Part shown: positions 45,768-56,287 of the stretch, piece by piece | How the letters are laid out: every line of letters starts with the position of its first letter | Position numbering within the stretch: position 1 is the first letter of the stretch | NCBI RefSeq assembly: GCF_963576675.1 | Contig: NC_088915.1 | Coordinates: 81,477,501 to 81,541,500, forward strand | Length of the DNA stretch: 64,000 nucleotides | DNA from: Euphorbia lathyris | Taxonomy: Eukaryota; Streptophyta; Magnoliopsida; Malpighiales; Euphorbiaceae | Direction of reading: 5' to 3' | Made by a program: the position numbers and the translations under genes | Notes under the pieces: model-generated | What the model saw: the letters and a program-made list of their open reading frames with translations, nothing else | Told to the model about the DNA's origin: nothing | Database searches by the model: none

Positions 45768-46481
45768 AGGATAAATTACACCAATAGTACCTGGACTTTA
45801 CCTATTTTACACTTTGGTACTTGAATTACATTTTGTCCTAAAAATATATCCGAAGTAACGACCGGACAATTTAGTAAATTTTACTGGTAAATGATCGGTC
45901 AATGCAAGTTTGTCTGAGTAAATTTCATCAATGGTACCTGAACTTTTTCTAATTCACACTTTGGTACTTGGATTTTTTTGTCCTAAAAATATAACTCAAG
46001 TGAGGGTGACCGGATAATTTAGTACATTTGATCGGTTAGTGACCAATCAACGAGAGTTTGACCATTTTGAATTAAAAATTAGGACCTACAATACACTCAA
46101 TTAATATAAAATTACAATATTACCCTTTAATATATATGTAGAGCTAAAAGGTAGTATTGTATATGTTAATTGAGTGTATGATGGGTCTAAATTTCTAATT
46201 GAAAATGGTTAAACTCACTTGAGTGGTCAAATATACTAAATTATCGATTCATCTTTACTTGAAGTGTATTTTTTGGACAAAATGAAATTTAGGTACCAAA
46301 GTGTGAATTAGGGTTAAGTTTAGGTATCATTAGTGTAATTTACTCATCAAACTCGCATTGACCGGTAAAATATACTAGTTGTCCGGTCATCGTTAGTTCA
46401 GGTATATTTTCGGGACAATATAATCTAGGTATCAAAGTGTGAATTAGATAAAGTTCAGGTGCTATTGATATAACTTACTCT
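45768..46481. mobile_element. 714-bp MITE
   Basis: The ends AGGATAAATTACACCAATAG and CTATTGATATAACTTACTCT are imperfect inverted repeats. The flanks share ccaatatt (45760-45767 and 46482-46489). Internal copies of ggtacttgaatt/aggtaccaaagtg-type text alternate orientation, so the element is itself built from several inverted units. No coding capacity. Confidence 0.8.
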
Positions 46482-47108
46482 CCAATATTTAGATATAGCT
46501 TTATTATGGTTGCGGTGTGTTGAACCTTGCAATATGAACATTACAATTGTGTGGTTTCTTTTTTTTATATCAATCATCTCTTAATGAGGTAGCATATTTC
46601 TCTTTTTTTATTGGTTTAGGTCATTGCACCCAGTCCATAATAGAAGTTGTCGTATTTTGATCCATATCTAATTTTTGAGGTAAATTACATGCATGACCAC
46701 TTACTAATTTTCTTAGTGTAACTAATAAATGTTAAAACATAAGTTGTTTAGAACTACATTTACAATAAAATCATATTTTTTTATTATTTCCGAATCGTCA
46801 TTTCTAAAGCGCTCTCGCTAAGGTCCCTAAGCAATCACTTAATGGAAAAGGAAGCGATTGAGCGATGACAACCAGGAGGACTCTCAAAATTCATTTTCTT
46901 TCATAACCAAACAATTCTTAAATCACATCAAAACAAATATTTTGAAGAATTAAAGTTACTTAAAATATTATCAATTTTTGAAATCTTTTATTTTGAGGTA
47001 GTGATTAAAATTTAATAGTTATAATGTTAAAAAGTATAAAGATGAGTGATTTGTATGTTATATTTTGAAGTTTATTAAATATATCATACAAATAATTAAA
47101 GTTTAGAG
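46482..47108. repeat. Collinear segment copy 2, part 2
   Basis: Counterpart of 7085-7470 with small insertions, for example about 70 extra bases at 46805-46880. Non-coding. Confidence 0.6.
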
Positions 47109-47385
47109 CGCTTGATGCGCCGGTTAGGAGAACCGAAGAGTGGCAAAGGGATGTAGTGGTGAGGGGTAGGGGAAAACCTAAGCAAACTTGGAGGGGGGTG
47201 GTCGAGAGTGATATGAGTTTACTGGGAATTGAGAAAAATATGGTAGTGGATAGGACGGAGTGGAGGGAGCCAATTTGTGTCGCCGACACGACTTGATTTC
47301 ACGGATTTATACGATGGTTCATGTTAGCCGACCTTGAATCATTTCGGGACTAAGGCTTTGTTGTTGTTATTGTTGTCGTCGGTAT
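47109..47385 (+). pseudogene. 3' end of an RTE-clade LINE
   Basis: The reading gives RGRGKPKQTWRGVVESDM, then LGIEKNMVVDRTEWREPI and VADTT with a stop, the typical C-terminus of plant RTE-type LINE polyproteins. A short 3' UTR with cgggactaaggctttg and a (GTT)n-like tail (ttgttgttattgttgtcg) follows. Only the last 65 codons or so remain. It lies in collinear copy 2 and is absent from the matching place near 7455. Confidence 0.75.
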
Positions 47386-47638
47386 AATTTACCCCTTTAA
47401 AACGTGTACACATGTATTGAAAATATATTTTACTAATATAACCGAGTTATGAGTAAGAGCTAATTTTGACATTATCGAAGGATTAAATAGATTAATTTTT
47501 ATCAGTAACTTCAGCATTTTATTAATAAATACTAACTACTAGTAATAGAATTCCTTAGTAACTTTAGCATTTTATCAGTAACTTTAGCATTTTATTTATA
47601 AAAACAAATTTTAACTATATTTATATCCTAAAATAATA
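47386..47638. repeat. Collinear segment copy 2, part 3
   Basis: Counterpart of 7475-7640 (ttatgagtaagagctaattt; actaactactagtaatagaa). The tag agtaactttagcattttat is repeated locally. Non-coding. Confidence 0.65.
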
Positions 47639-48139
47639 GGGAAAATGATAAAACTATGTCAAATTGGAGGTCCATTTACATATTTAACCCATTTACTCAA
47701 CCTACTACATATCTAGAATGATTTTGTGTGACTTTTCCATAATACCTCTAACCTTCCCACTTCCCACCACTCGCGAACGGCTGCTCCCCCTATCTCCTTG
47801 GCTACGCGAAAAGTTGGCTCCTGCATTAGTAATTAAAAGATTCACCCGATTGCACGAAATCTGCACCATTTTGCCAAATATAAATGAATTTCTGTTTTTC
47901 CTCTCTTCATCTCTTGATTCTGCAACTTCCTAATCCTAGAAAACGAAGTCATGGTTCTTCATCTTACTGTTCGTTACTTGGTTTCTTTCTTCTTGTTACC
48001 ATGTTAGAAATGGTTATTCTACGTTATTTCCTTCGTTTTTCCCATGTTATCATATTGTTATTGTTGCTTTTGGGGGTGAAAGAGGCGAAAAATGTAAGTA
48101 TCTGTTGTTTTTTCTGCGTATTTTCATGAATACACTTCG

Positions 48140-48470
48140 TGAATCAATGGTTTCGCGAAACTTTGCGAAGAGAAAGAGCCTGGAAAGTGATGATCTATTT
48201 CGTGAATCGATAATTTCGCAAAAATCTGCGAAGAGAAAGAGTCTCAAACATGTGGATCTACCTCGCGAATCAATTAGTTCGCGAAGTCTGCGAATAGATC
48301 CTCATGTTTCAGACCTCGCATACTTCGCGAAAGCATCGATATGCGACGTAGATCGTCACGTTTCAGACATCGCATACCTCGCGAAAAAATCGATTAGCGA
48401 AGTAAAATCACCTCTTTCCCTGGACATTTACTTTCGCATGCTTTGCTAATCTTCATTTCGCGAAGCCAAA
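48140..48470. repeat. Left GCGAA/TTCGC motif array
   Basis: About a dozen gcgaa, ttcgcgaa or ttcgc motifs in 330 bases, many preceding aga or tc, some paired as tcgcgaa palindromes. A related array lies at 49010-49150 near the other end. They look like subterminal transposase-binding repeats; that is inference. Confidence 0.75.
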
Positions 48471-48702
48471 ATCGTCTTTTTCCCTGCCTAACACGATTCA
48501 TTTTTTCTGAAGGTGGTTGAATGCATAACATCCCTTTCTGGAAGACGGCGTACTGGGCTGCAGGGGAGATGATTTTCCTTTCTGTATAGGGATTAACTTC
48601 TCTCAAGATTGACACATTCACTCCTGAAGTGGTTAGTCAGGAGAGATTGTGCCAATCTTGGGGTGTACCATGGGACACGTTCATCCCATGGTGCCAATCT
48701 TT

Positions 48703-48912
48703 AAAGTGAACCTAACTAATCCGGTACCCATTTTGAATCGGATGAGTAACCTTGGTGTGCACCGTGGGACACGTCCATCCCAAAAGGTCTGGACTGCCAT
48801 TTTTTAGATGAGAAATGCAAGTCCAGACCTTTTGGGATGGATGTGTCTCATGGTGCACACCAAGATTACTCATCCGTTTCAAAATTGGTATCGAATTAGT
48901 TAGGTTCACTTT
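48703..48912. mobile_element. 210-bp near-perfect hairpin MITE
   Basis: The left arm starts aaagtgaacctaactaat and runs to caaaaggtctggact. The right arm agtccagaccttttgg to attagttaggttcacttt mirrors it, with a loop of about 26 bases and few mismatches. The sequence just upstream (48660-48700) repeats part of the arm motif (tgggacacgttcatccc). The stem is long enough to feed small-RNA processing if transcribed. Confidence 0.88.
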
Positions 48913-49009
48913 GAAGTGTTTTGTTAGGAGTTTATTGTGGCAATCTTGTTGTAAATTTTGATAATGTTATAATTTTAATGTTAGAATCCGTTGTTGTTTA
49001 CTGTTATAT

Positions 49010-49150
49010 ACCACTTCGCGAATTAGCTTCAAAACACATTCAGGCTTCGCATATGCGAACTAAATTTATCAAGTAAACCAAACTTTAACTTCGCATATAA
49101 ATCCAAACATTAGCTTCGCAGGCTTCGCATAATATGGAATCTGCGAAGCC
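49010..49150. repeat. Right TTCGC motif array
   Basis: Seven or more ttcgc/gcgaa motifs (cttcgcgaattagcttc, ggcttcgcatatgcgaac, gcttcgcaggcttcgcata) at the other side of the same element. Confidence 0.75.
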
Positions 49151-49252
49151 AGAAGGGATGGAGCGAGATGCGCGTAAATATTGAGGGTATTATGGAAAGT
49201 CACACAAAATCAGTCTAGATATGTAGTAGGTTGAGTAAATGGGTTAAATATA

Positions 49253-49748
49253 GGTTGAATACATCATTTGCCCCCTGAACTTGTCCAAAATGATTGATTT
49301 TCCCCCTGAACTTTCAAAGTGTCTGGATAGCCCTCTGAACTTGCATAAAATGTTCAGTTAGCCCGCTGAACTTGCATAAAATGTAATCAATTAATCAATC
49401 GGTTGTAAAAAAAAAGTAAGGTAAATGTGGAAGATATGTTGGACGCATCTTAAAAATGTAAAACGACCAAGGTCGGAGTATGCGATTATAATATTAGAGA
49501 AAAAAATGTTTTATAGTTAAATAAGTAAGAAATTCTTTTTTAACATGTTTTAATCTATTTTGTGAAGCATGTAATAACATTCTAAGGCACGTGTAATATA
49601 TCTTCCGCATTTGACTTACTTTTTAGCAACCGAATGATTAATTGATTACATTTTACGTAAGTTCAATGGGCTATCGAGACACTTTGAAAGTTCAGGAGAC
49701 CAATCAACCATTTTGAACAAGTTCAGGGGGCAAATGATGTATTAAGTC
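49253..49748. mobile_element. 496-bp Mutator-type MITE
   Basis: The ends GGTTGAATACATCATTTGCC and GGCAAATGATGTATTAAGTC are inverted repeats flanked by perfect 9-base duplications ttaaatata (49244-49252 and 49749-49757). It contains ccccctgaacttg-type short repeats. It interrupts the right arm of the MULE at 47639-49797. Confidence 0.92.
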
Positions 49749-50087
49749 TTAAATATATAAATGGGCTTCCAATTTGACCTAGTTTTATAATTTTTCCAAA
49801 ATATTTGAGTTCGCTTTATAAAATAGAGATCAAATTTATCTGCCTTCTTATTTTATTTTTTATAATAGCACTTGAAAAGAAAATGCTTGTGTTCCAAATA
49901 TTCAATAAGACAGTTGTTATAGTATCTCCAAAAACCTATTATTTCGGTTCTTGAGATAAAAATCAAGTTAGAACAGTGTTTTAGTGACTCCTTAAATCAT
50001 TAAAAACCTCGAGTATCTCATTATTTTATTTTTTATTAATAATATATTATTGAGCATCTCTCACACTATCGGTAAATATATCAATTA

Positions 50088-51190
50088 GGCTCCGTTTGTT
50101 TGGGAAAAAATATTATACTCTGAAAAATTGTATGCAGAGAAAATTTGTGCAGGAAAATAATATTTTTCTGTGTTTGGCAAAAACATTGGAAAATATTTTC
50201 CAATCACTAAATATAGATTTTCTGTATTTTTTTTATTTTCAATTGTATATATAAAATATAAAAAAGAGATTCATATGTATTAAGCACAAAAAACACAAAT
50301 AAACTGTAAGGTGTCGTTTGGTTCGCGGAATGGAATGGAATAGAATTGTTATTCTAAAGGAATAGAAGAGCAAAGAATGAAATAGAAATTTCTTAGGAAT
50401 AACTATTCATATGTTTTTGGTTGGTGGAATAAGATATAATAGAATATATAATTTTTCATTCAAAAGACAACATTACCCTCAAATCTATTACTATAAATTG
50501 TACCTTTCAAGTTTTCACGTTTACTTATTCTATTTTTTCCTTTTTCTTATTTTTCGCATTTTGTTACTTTTTCGTGTTATTCACGTTTTTTCATGTTTTT
50601 CGAATTTTTCACGTTTTCTTGTTTTTTACATTTTCGTGTTTTGTTTGCATTTTTTGTCTTTTCGTGTTTATCGCGTTTTCACGTATTGTCACGTTTTTGT
50701 GTTTTAGCATTTTTCACGTTTTTCGTATTTTTTTCATGTTTTCGTGTTTTTTTTTGTATTTTTCATGTTTTTGTATATTTCGTGTTTTATCACTTGTCCG
50801 CGTTGTTCATGTTTTGTGCATTTTCAAGTGTTTGCTTTTTTTTTGTGTGTGTTTTTCACGTTTGTTCACCTTTTCATGTTTTTTGCGGATTTTTTCTTCA
50901 TATTCTCGTGTTTTGTAACGTTTTCACGTTGTTCATGTTTTTCGTGTTTCATATTTTTCGCATTTTTACATTGTTTAACGTATTTTTACATTTTTTAACG
51001 TTTTTCCCATTTTTCTCTAAATGCGTATGTTTTGGGGAAAATGTTTTACTCTTTTAAAAATGGTAAAATATTTTCCCTTATTTCTTCTTTTCTTTTCCAT
51101 TGACTTACCACTTATTTTTCTGCTCAAACAAACACTGGAAAATTGGGAAAGTATTTTCCTGCAGAATATTTTTCCCAAACAAACAGGGTC
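50088..51190. mobile_element. GGCTCCGTTTGTTTGGG-type element
   Basis: The ends GGCTCCGTTTGTTTGGG and CCCAAACAAACAGGGTC are inverted repeats, with ggaaaatattttccnatc-type text inside both. No clear duplication. A second repeat beginning gtgtcgtttggttcgcg is nested at about 50312. The centre is a minisatellite. No gene. Confidence 0.65.
50550..51015. repeat. Degenerate TTTTTCRYG minisatellite
   Basis: About 460 bases made of variants of a 6-13-base motif such as tttttcacg, tttcgtgtt, tttttcatg and tttttcgcat. The T-rich strand is plus. The open frames with many Phe, Val and Cys codons here follow from this repeat and are not genes. Confidence 0.9.
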
Positions 51191-51283
51191 AGACAATGGT
51201 TAGAGATAATATATCTTAATTACTCCTGAAATTATTAAGGATTAATTGTTTATATTATTTTTAGAGCGTATATAAAAAAAATT

Positions 51284-54186
51284 CCATGGATCCTTCTAAC
51301 TCTCCTGGCCCTGACGGCTTCACCGGTCATTTCTTTCAGTCCTATTAGAGCATTGTGGGTAGTGACGTGTGTAAAATGGTTCAGTGGTTCTTTCAGCATG
51401 GGAAAATCTCTGGTGGGCTGAATTCAAGCTTGATGGTACTTATCCCCAAAGTCTCTGGTGCCTCGACAATTGAACAGTATAGGCCGATTGTTATGAGCAA
51501 TTTCACATTCAAAATCATCTCAAAGATCTTAGTTGACAGGCTCGTCATTATTGCTAGCCGAATTGTTACAAGAATCAATTTGAATTCATAAAAGGGCGCC
51601 AAATCCATCAGTGCATTGCAATCGCTTCTGAAGGTGTCAATCTCTTGAATAAAAAATATTTTGGTGGTAACATGTGCCTGAAGGTGGACATTAGGAAAGC
51701 CTTTGATACATTAAACTGGCAATTTCTGCTTGAAGTTCTTAAGTCGTTTGGTTTTTCCTCTCAATTCATTGATTGGATTCATGCGATACTCTCTTCGGCT
51801 CATATCTCGATTCTCACTGCTAATGGATCTGCTGGGTATCTTGCTCTCGAGGAGTAAGACAAGGAGATCCACTTTCCCCTCTTCTATTTAGTTTAGCGGA
51901 GGATTTCCTTAGCCGTTTTATCAATGCTCATACCCTGCATGGGTCGCTGTCTCCGATGGATTATTCTACTTCTTCTGTAATGCCTTTGCACTTGTTTTAT
52001 GCAGATGATATTTTAGTTTTCTGCAGGCAAGCATCTCAAACATACACGCTCTCATGGATATTTTTTATTTATATGGCTCTCTATCTGGACAATTAGTGAA
52101 TTGGCAAAAGTCTGAGATTTTCTTCGGGGATTCGATCTTACTCAAATGTCGGAATAGATTGGCGGGTCTAATTGGAATCAAAATTGGATCTCTCCCGTTT
52201 AATTACTTGGGCGTTCCTCTTTTTCAAGGGATCCCAAGAGCTAAATACCTTGCGGCGACTGCGGATAGAATTATTCTCTCTTTCTCGCGCTGGGCAGGGA
52301 CGTCTCTCTCTATGGCTGGTAGGCTAACACTTGTTAATTCAGTTATCACTAGCTGTCTGATTCACACCTTTGTGGTTTACAAATGGCCTGTGAGTTTGCT
52401 AAATAGGCTCAATAGACACATGAGGAATTTCATTTGGACGGGTTCAGTTTTGTCCAAAAAGCTTATTACTGTTCCCTAGAAGGTTTGCTTAAAGTCCTTA
52501 AAGGAATGAGGGTTGGGTATTAAACACCTCTTGACCCTTAACTTGGCTATGAGTGGTAAATTGGCGTGGGGCTTTCTTTCCTCTAATTCTTTATGCTTTA
52601 ATTTGTTGTGGACACGCTTTCTAAACAGGGCTGGTTTGCCAAAGTTTCGGTTGCAGCGATCTTCTGTTTGGTGGTCTATCAAGGTCGCCTATCTCAAGTT
52701 ACGGGAGAATTGTTTTTGGTCATTTGGATCATCTTCTGAGTTGTCATTCTGGAATTCGGAATGGATTTTTCCGCCCCTGGCTGAACAGCTTGGGATTTCT
52801 ATGTCAGACCGTTTGAAGCTCACTGATAGAATCTCAGATTTTGTTGAAAATGGCAACTGGCGGGATCTTCCGATGCTGGCTAGTCCATTGCACTAGCGCA
52901 TCTGGAATATGCATGAAAATGGCTCTAAACATGATTTATGTTTTTGGAGACTTGCGAGCAATGGCCTCGTCATGTTAAAGTTATTCTATCACTGGCTACG
53001 TGCTCCTCTGACTTTGCCTTTGGTTTTTCAGTCAATTTGGAAACCTTTTATTCAGCCATCACACTCCATGGTTTGCTGGCGTGCATACTGGGCGCTTTAG
53101 CAACTTATGATGCGCTCCGTGCTAGAGGTCTGCCTCTAATATCTCGTTGTCCGGTCTGTTTAATGGCTTATGAGATGAGTGACCATTTGCTTGTTCATTG
53201 CCCCTTTGCTTCTCAAATCCGGTTTAGCATATCGGCTTTATTTGGTAAAAGACTTGTACTTGATTCTTCTTTACAGACCCTCTTGCAACACGCCTTCTCA
53301 CACAAGTTCAGTTCGCAAGTCATTTCCCTCTAGCAGGTCGCGCTTGTCAATGCTGTTTGGTTGATCTGGTCTGTAAGAAATGCTGCTATTTTTTAGAGCA
53401 AACCACCAAACATTCATGAGGGATTACGCTATATTTGGTCTGCAATTCGTAGCTCTGATAGAATCAGCAACGGATCGGTATGGAATTCTGTTGTGGAATT
53501 ATCTATTCTCCATAATCTCGGGTTAAACGCTCGTCGTCATAGGGCCCCTCGAATCATTGAAGTTAGATGGCAGCCCCCTCCGTCTGATTGGATTAAAGCT
53601 AACAATGATGCCTCCGTGATCTCGGGTAGAGCTGGTTGCGGTGTGGTTTTTCGAAATAGTCAAGGGCATCCTCTTGGGTCATTTGCCTTCCCCCTTGATT
53701 GTGCTTTGGTACACATGGCGGAATTGAAGCTGATATTTTTGCAGTTTCGATTGCGAGGTCACGTGGATGGACTCGTCTCTAGATTGAAAGTGACTCGACT
53801 TACGTTATTCGAATTTTCCGTACCCGTGCGCAAATCATTCTCTAGACAATGCGTGTGGATTGGTTAAATTGTTTAGATTCAATGACGCATATTCATGTGG
53901 TTGTCTCCCATGTGTTCCGTGAGGGAAATCAAGTGGCGGACGCTCTTGCTAATTACGGACGTCTGGCCTCAGATTTACAAATGTGGAATACCCTTATAGA
54001 CTTTTGCTCCCTTCTTGCTAGAGATAATGCCATTGGTAGGGATATGTTTAGATTTTCTTAAAACATTCTTTGTACTTGTTTCATACTTTTTTCATCTCTT
54101 CATTTATATATTTGGTTCTTTGCCTTTTCGGTGGTGCCAACCTGGTTGGTATTCCCGTTGGACTAGGTCCGTATTTCAATAAAAAA
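51284..54186 (+). mobile_element. 5'-truncated L1-type LINE, 2.9 kb
   Basis: Bounded by perfect 21-base duplications (51263-51283 and 54187-54207, starting agagcgtatata) and ending in a short A tract. The corresponding place in collinear copy 1 (about 8251-8275) is uninterrupted. It lacks ORF1 and the endonuclease. Confidence 0.92.
51290..54061 (+). pseudogene. LINE reverse transcriptase and RNase H remnant
   Basis: Visible blocks: SPGPDGFTGHFFQS (RT start), VLIPKVSGAS, DIRKAFDTLNW, then after a frameshift near 51855 GVRQGDPLSPLLF and FYADDILVF (active site, about 52000). The thumb region LPFNYLGVPLFQG, a zinc-finger-like CPVCLMAYEMSDHLLVHCPF (about 53150-53210) and an RNase H-like domain (53570-53950) follow. 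Several stops and frameshifts (for example about 51590, 51855, 52480, 52896, 53333) make it inactive. Confidence 0.85.
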
Positions 54187-54207
54187 AGAGCGTATATAAA
54201 AAAAATT

Positions 54208-54864
54208 TGGAGGCACTCCTAAGCTTTATATTGAAATGATAATTTAAGATGTACATTAAAGATGATACTAGTTTTAATTTAAAGATTGTTTCTTCTAAAT
54301 TAACTAGCAATATTAAATGTTAATTTTTACCTATGAGAGTCGGTTCAACCCTAAGGAAATGACTTTTGTAGTGTCCTTATCTTGGTTCGATTTCCAGTTC
54401 TAGAGATTTAACATCTCCTATCAGTAACAGATTTAGGATTTAGTCAAAGGGGATGTTTATTGCGATTTATGGATGTCATTTGATATTTTTTTTTGTTGTT
54501 TTTACATACAAAAAAATAAAATAAAGTCTTATACATAATTTTTTATATTTTTCGGTGATCAGCGAGTGCTCAAGCAATTTGGATCTGTCCTTGCCTCCTG
54601 GATGTGGTAATAAGTTAGGTAAAAAGTTCATATAGTCAATAAGTAGGGGTAACAATAGTCATTAAAATACTTTTGCTACCCGATAAAGTCACTAAAGTAA
54701 TAAATTTGTGTTACTAAAATCACTATGCCCGAATTTGATAATTCAATCCGCCAAAAAGTTGATATAATTTCCACATGAACAACACCTTATGATGTGTCTA
54801 ACACATGACGTCTGGTGAATTACAAAATGAATTGAATCAATTCAAGACACGGGTTAAGATATTC
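54208..54864. repeat. Collinear segment copy 2, part 4
   Basis: Counterpart of 8270-8909 (cctatgagagtcggttcaac; tgctcaagcaatttggatct). Non-coding. It continues at 62939. Confidence 0.75.
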
Positions 54865-55088
54865 CAAGGTTATCAAACCCGGACTGGCCCAGCCAGTTCA
54901 ACTGGGTTCAATCGGAATCGGTCACAGTTCTGGGTTGGAGGTGGTCCGATTATTAAATCTTTGAAAACCGTCTAATACCATTCAAACCAGTCGGTTCAAC
55001 CACAAACCGATTGACCCAGTGCCGGTTATACGGTTTGATCCAGTTTGATTTTAGACATGTTTACTTAAAAGATGTTTTTTTTAACAAA

Positions 55089-55156
55089 GGTAGGATTCGA
55101 ACCTTGGACCTTTAGCATGTAAACTTTAATGCTCACCACTACACTACCATTCCAAT
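55089..55156 (-). other. tRNA-like sequence (box A and box B), probably a relic
   Basis: On the minus strand TAGTGTAGTGGTGAGC (55131-55146) fits an internal box A, and GGTTCGAATCC (55093-55103) fits box B at about the normal spacing. The anticodon stem between them does not pair convincingly and the acceptor stem is not evident. It is more likely a tRNA-derived repeat or pseudogene than a working tRNA. Confidence 0.45.
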
Positions 55157-55297
55157 TATGTTTATAATTAACTATTTAATAATAAATAATAATATTACAA
55201 GTTAAATAATTAAAATATGATTTAATATTATTTTTCTATTTAGATAAATATCATTAGAAAATTATTTTATTTTCTCAATATTAACAAAGTTTAATTA

Positions 55298-55745
55298 TGT
55301 AGATTGAGAGTTTTGAGATAAATATCATTAGAAAAATTCTCTCTCAGATCTGTTGTCATGGTGAAGAATTTTTATGAAGATTGAGAGTTTTGAGATCTAT
55401 CTCTTCTCTTTTAGATCTTTCTCTTTCTTTTAGATCTATCTTCTCTTTTTCAGATCTATCTTCTCTCTCTCAGATCTGTTGTCATGGTGAAGAATTTTTA
55501 TGAAGATGGAGAATTTTGAGATCTATATTCTCTCTCTCAGATCTATTTCTCTCTTTTAGATCTTTTTCTCTCTTTTAGATCTATCTCCTCTCTTTCAGAT
55601 CTCTCTTCTCTCTCTAAAACACAGGATCAATTTTATAACTCAATTTTTTTTTCTCTCTCTCTCAATTAGTTATATCTAATAAAATAGACTCCTCCAAATA
55701 CGAGTCTTTTTCCTTTTCTCTCTCTCTCTCTCTCTCTCTGTGGCG
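55298..55745 (+). promoter_or_regulatory. LINE 5' UTR with tandem agatcta-rich units
   Basis: A unit of roughly 110-125 bases is duplicated: agatctgttgtcatggtgaa and gaagattgagagttttgag/gaagatggagaattttgag occur near 55345-55395 and 55470-55520. Around them (t)agatctatcttctctctct is iterated, ending in a long CT run (55717-55739). Repeated 5' monomers often act as internal LINE promoters; here that is inferred. Confidence 0.65.
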
Positions 55746-56287
55746 ATGACGAAGGCGACTGCGAAGGGAAGGGTGGATTGGTCGGTGAAGGGGGGCGGAA
55801 GGCCGGTGTTGGATCTGGCGAGTCCGGTTGCGGGGCGCAGGCTGGGTGCAGATCTGGTATAGGAGGAGGCTTGGGCGGCTGATGATGGGAGATCAGAAGG
55901 ATCTCCTCGGGGTAGACGGCGGAGTAACGAAAGACCGAGGAATCGGTCCAGGGATCGTAGTAGATCGGAGTGGGCTGATGGTGGGGAGGCAGATCTGGTT
56001 AATTCGGTGCCTGTTTTGGTGGTTGGGGTGGCCGATCTGGATCAAGGAAGGGAGGGTTCTGCGGCTGCCGCGTCTGGCGTTGGGGAAGGAGAAGGTCCGA
56101 TGTTTTCGGCTGTGGACCGTGGGGTTGAGCAGAACGTTGTGATGGGGGGACGCGTCCTGCGCTTGGTGCTCTGGGAGTGCCGGCCGCACAAGCAGGGTAT
56201 TCTTTGCGGCTTGTGCAGGCCGCGCTGGCCGCGCAGGCCGTGCTTGCCGTGCAGGCCACGCAGGCAGCGCAGGCCGCGCAGGCATTT
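55746..56287 (+). pseudogene. Probable broken N-terminal part of LINE ORF1
   Basis: From the ATG at 55746 a frame gives MTKATAKGRVDWSVKGGG, stops at a TAG (55857-55859), and continues in the same frame with an SR-rich stretch (RSNERPRNRSRDRSRSEW) to about 56150. The main ORF1 frame is different. An ORF1 that once began at 55746 would thus be damaged by a stop and a frameshift. Alternatively this is untranslated leader and ORF1 starts at 56288. 56180-56286 is a GC-rich array of short caggccgcgc-like repeats coding AQA-type alanine/glutamine. Confidence 0.5.

Larger units (their letters stand above)
47639..49797. mobile_element. Non-autonomous Mutator-like element with GCGAA arrays
   Basis: Terminal inverted repeats of about 115 bases: GGGAAAATGATAAAACTATG on the left, reading to cataatacctc at about 47753; on the right gggtattatggaaagtcac to ataatttttcc. 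The right arm is interrupted by a MITE (49253-49748). The flanks aaaataata and aaaatattt agree at seven of nine bases. Both subterminal zones are dense in ttcgc/gcgaa motifs. No transposase gene is seen; open frames inside are by-products of the repeats. Confidence 0.8.

Noticed and set aside
48105..48449. 114-codon frame with repeated RES, AKR and DL blocks
   Set aside because: Produced by the GCGAA motif array; no family resemblance.
50411..51057. Long Phe/Val/Cys-rich open frames
   Set aside because: They follow directly from a T-rich minisatellite and are open in several frames at once.
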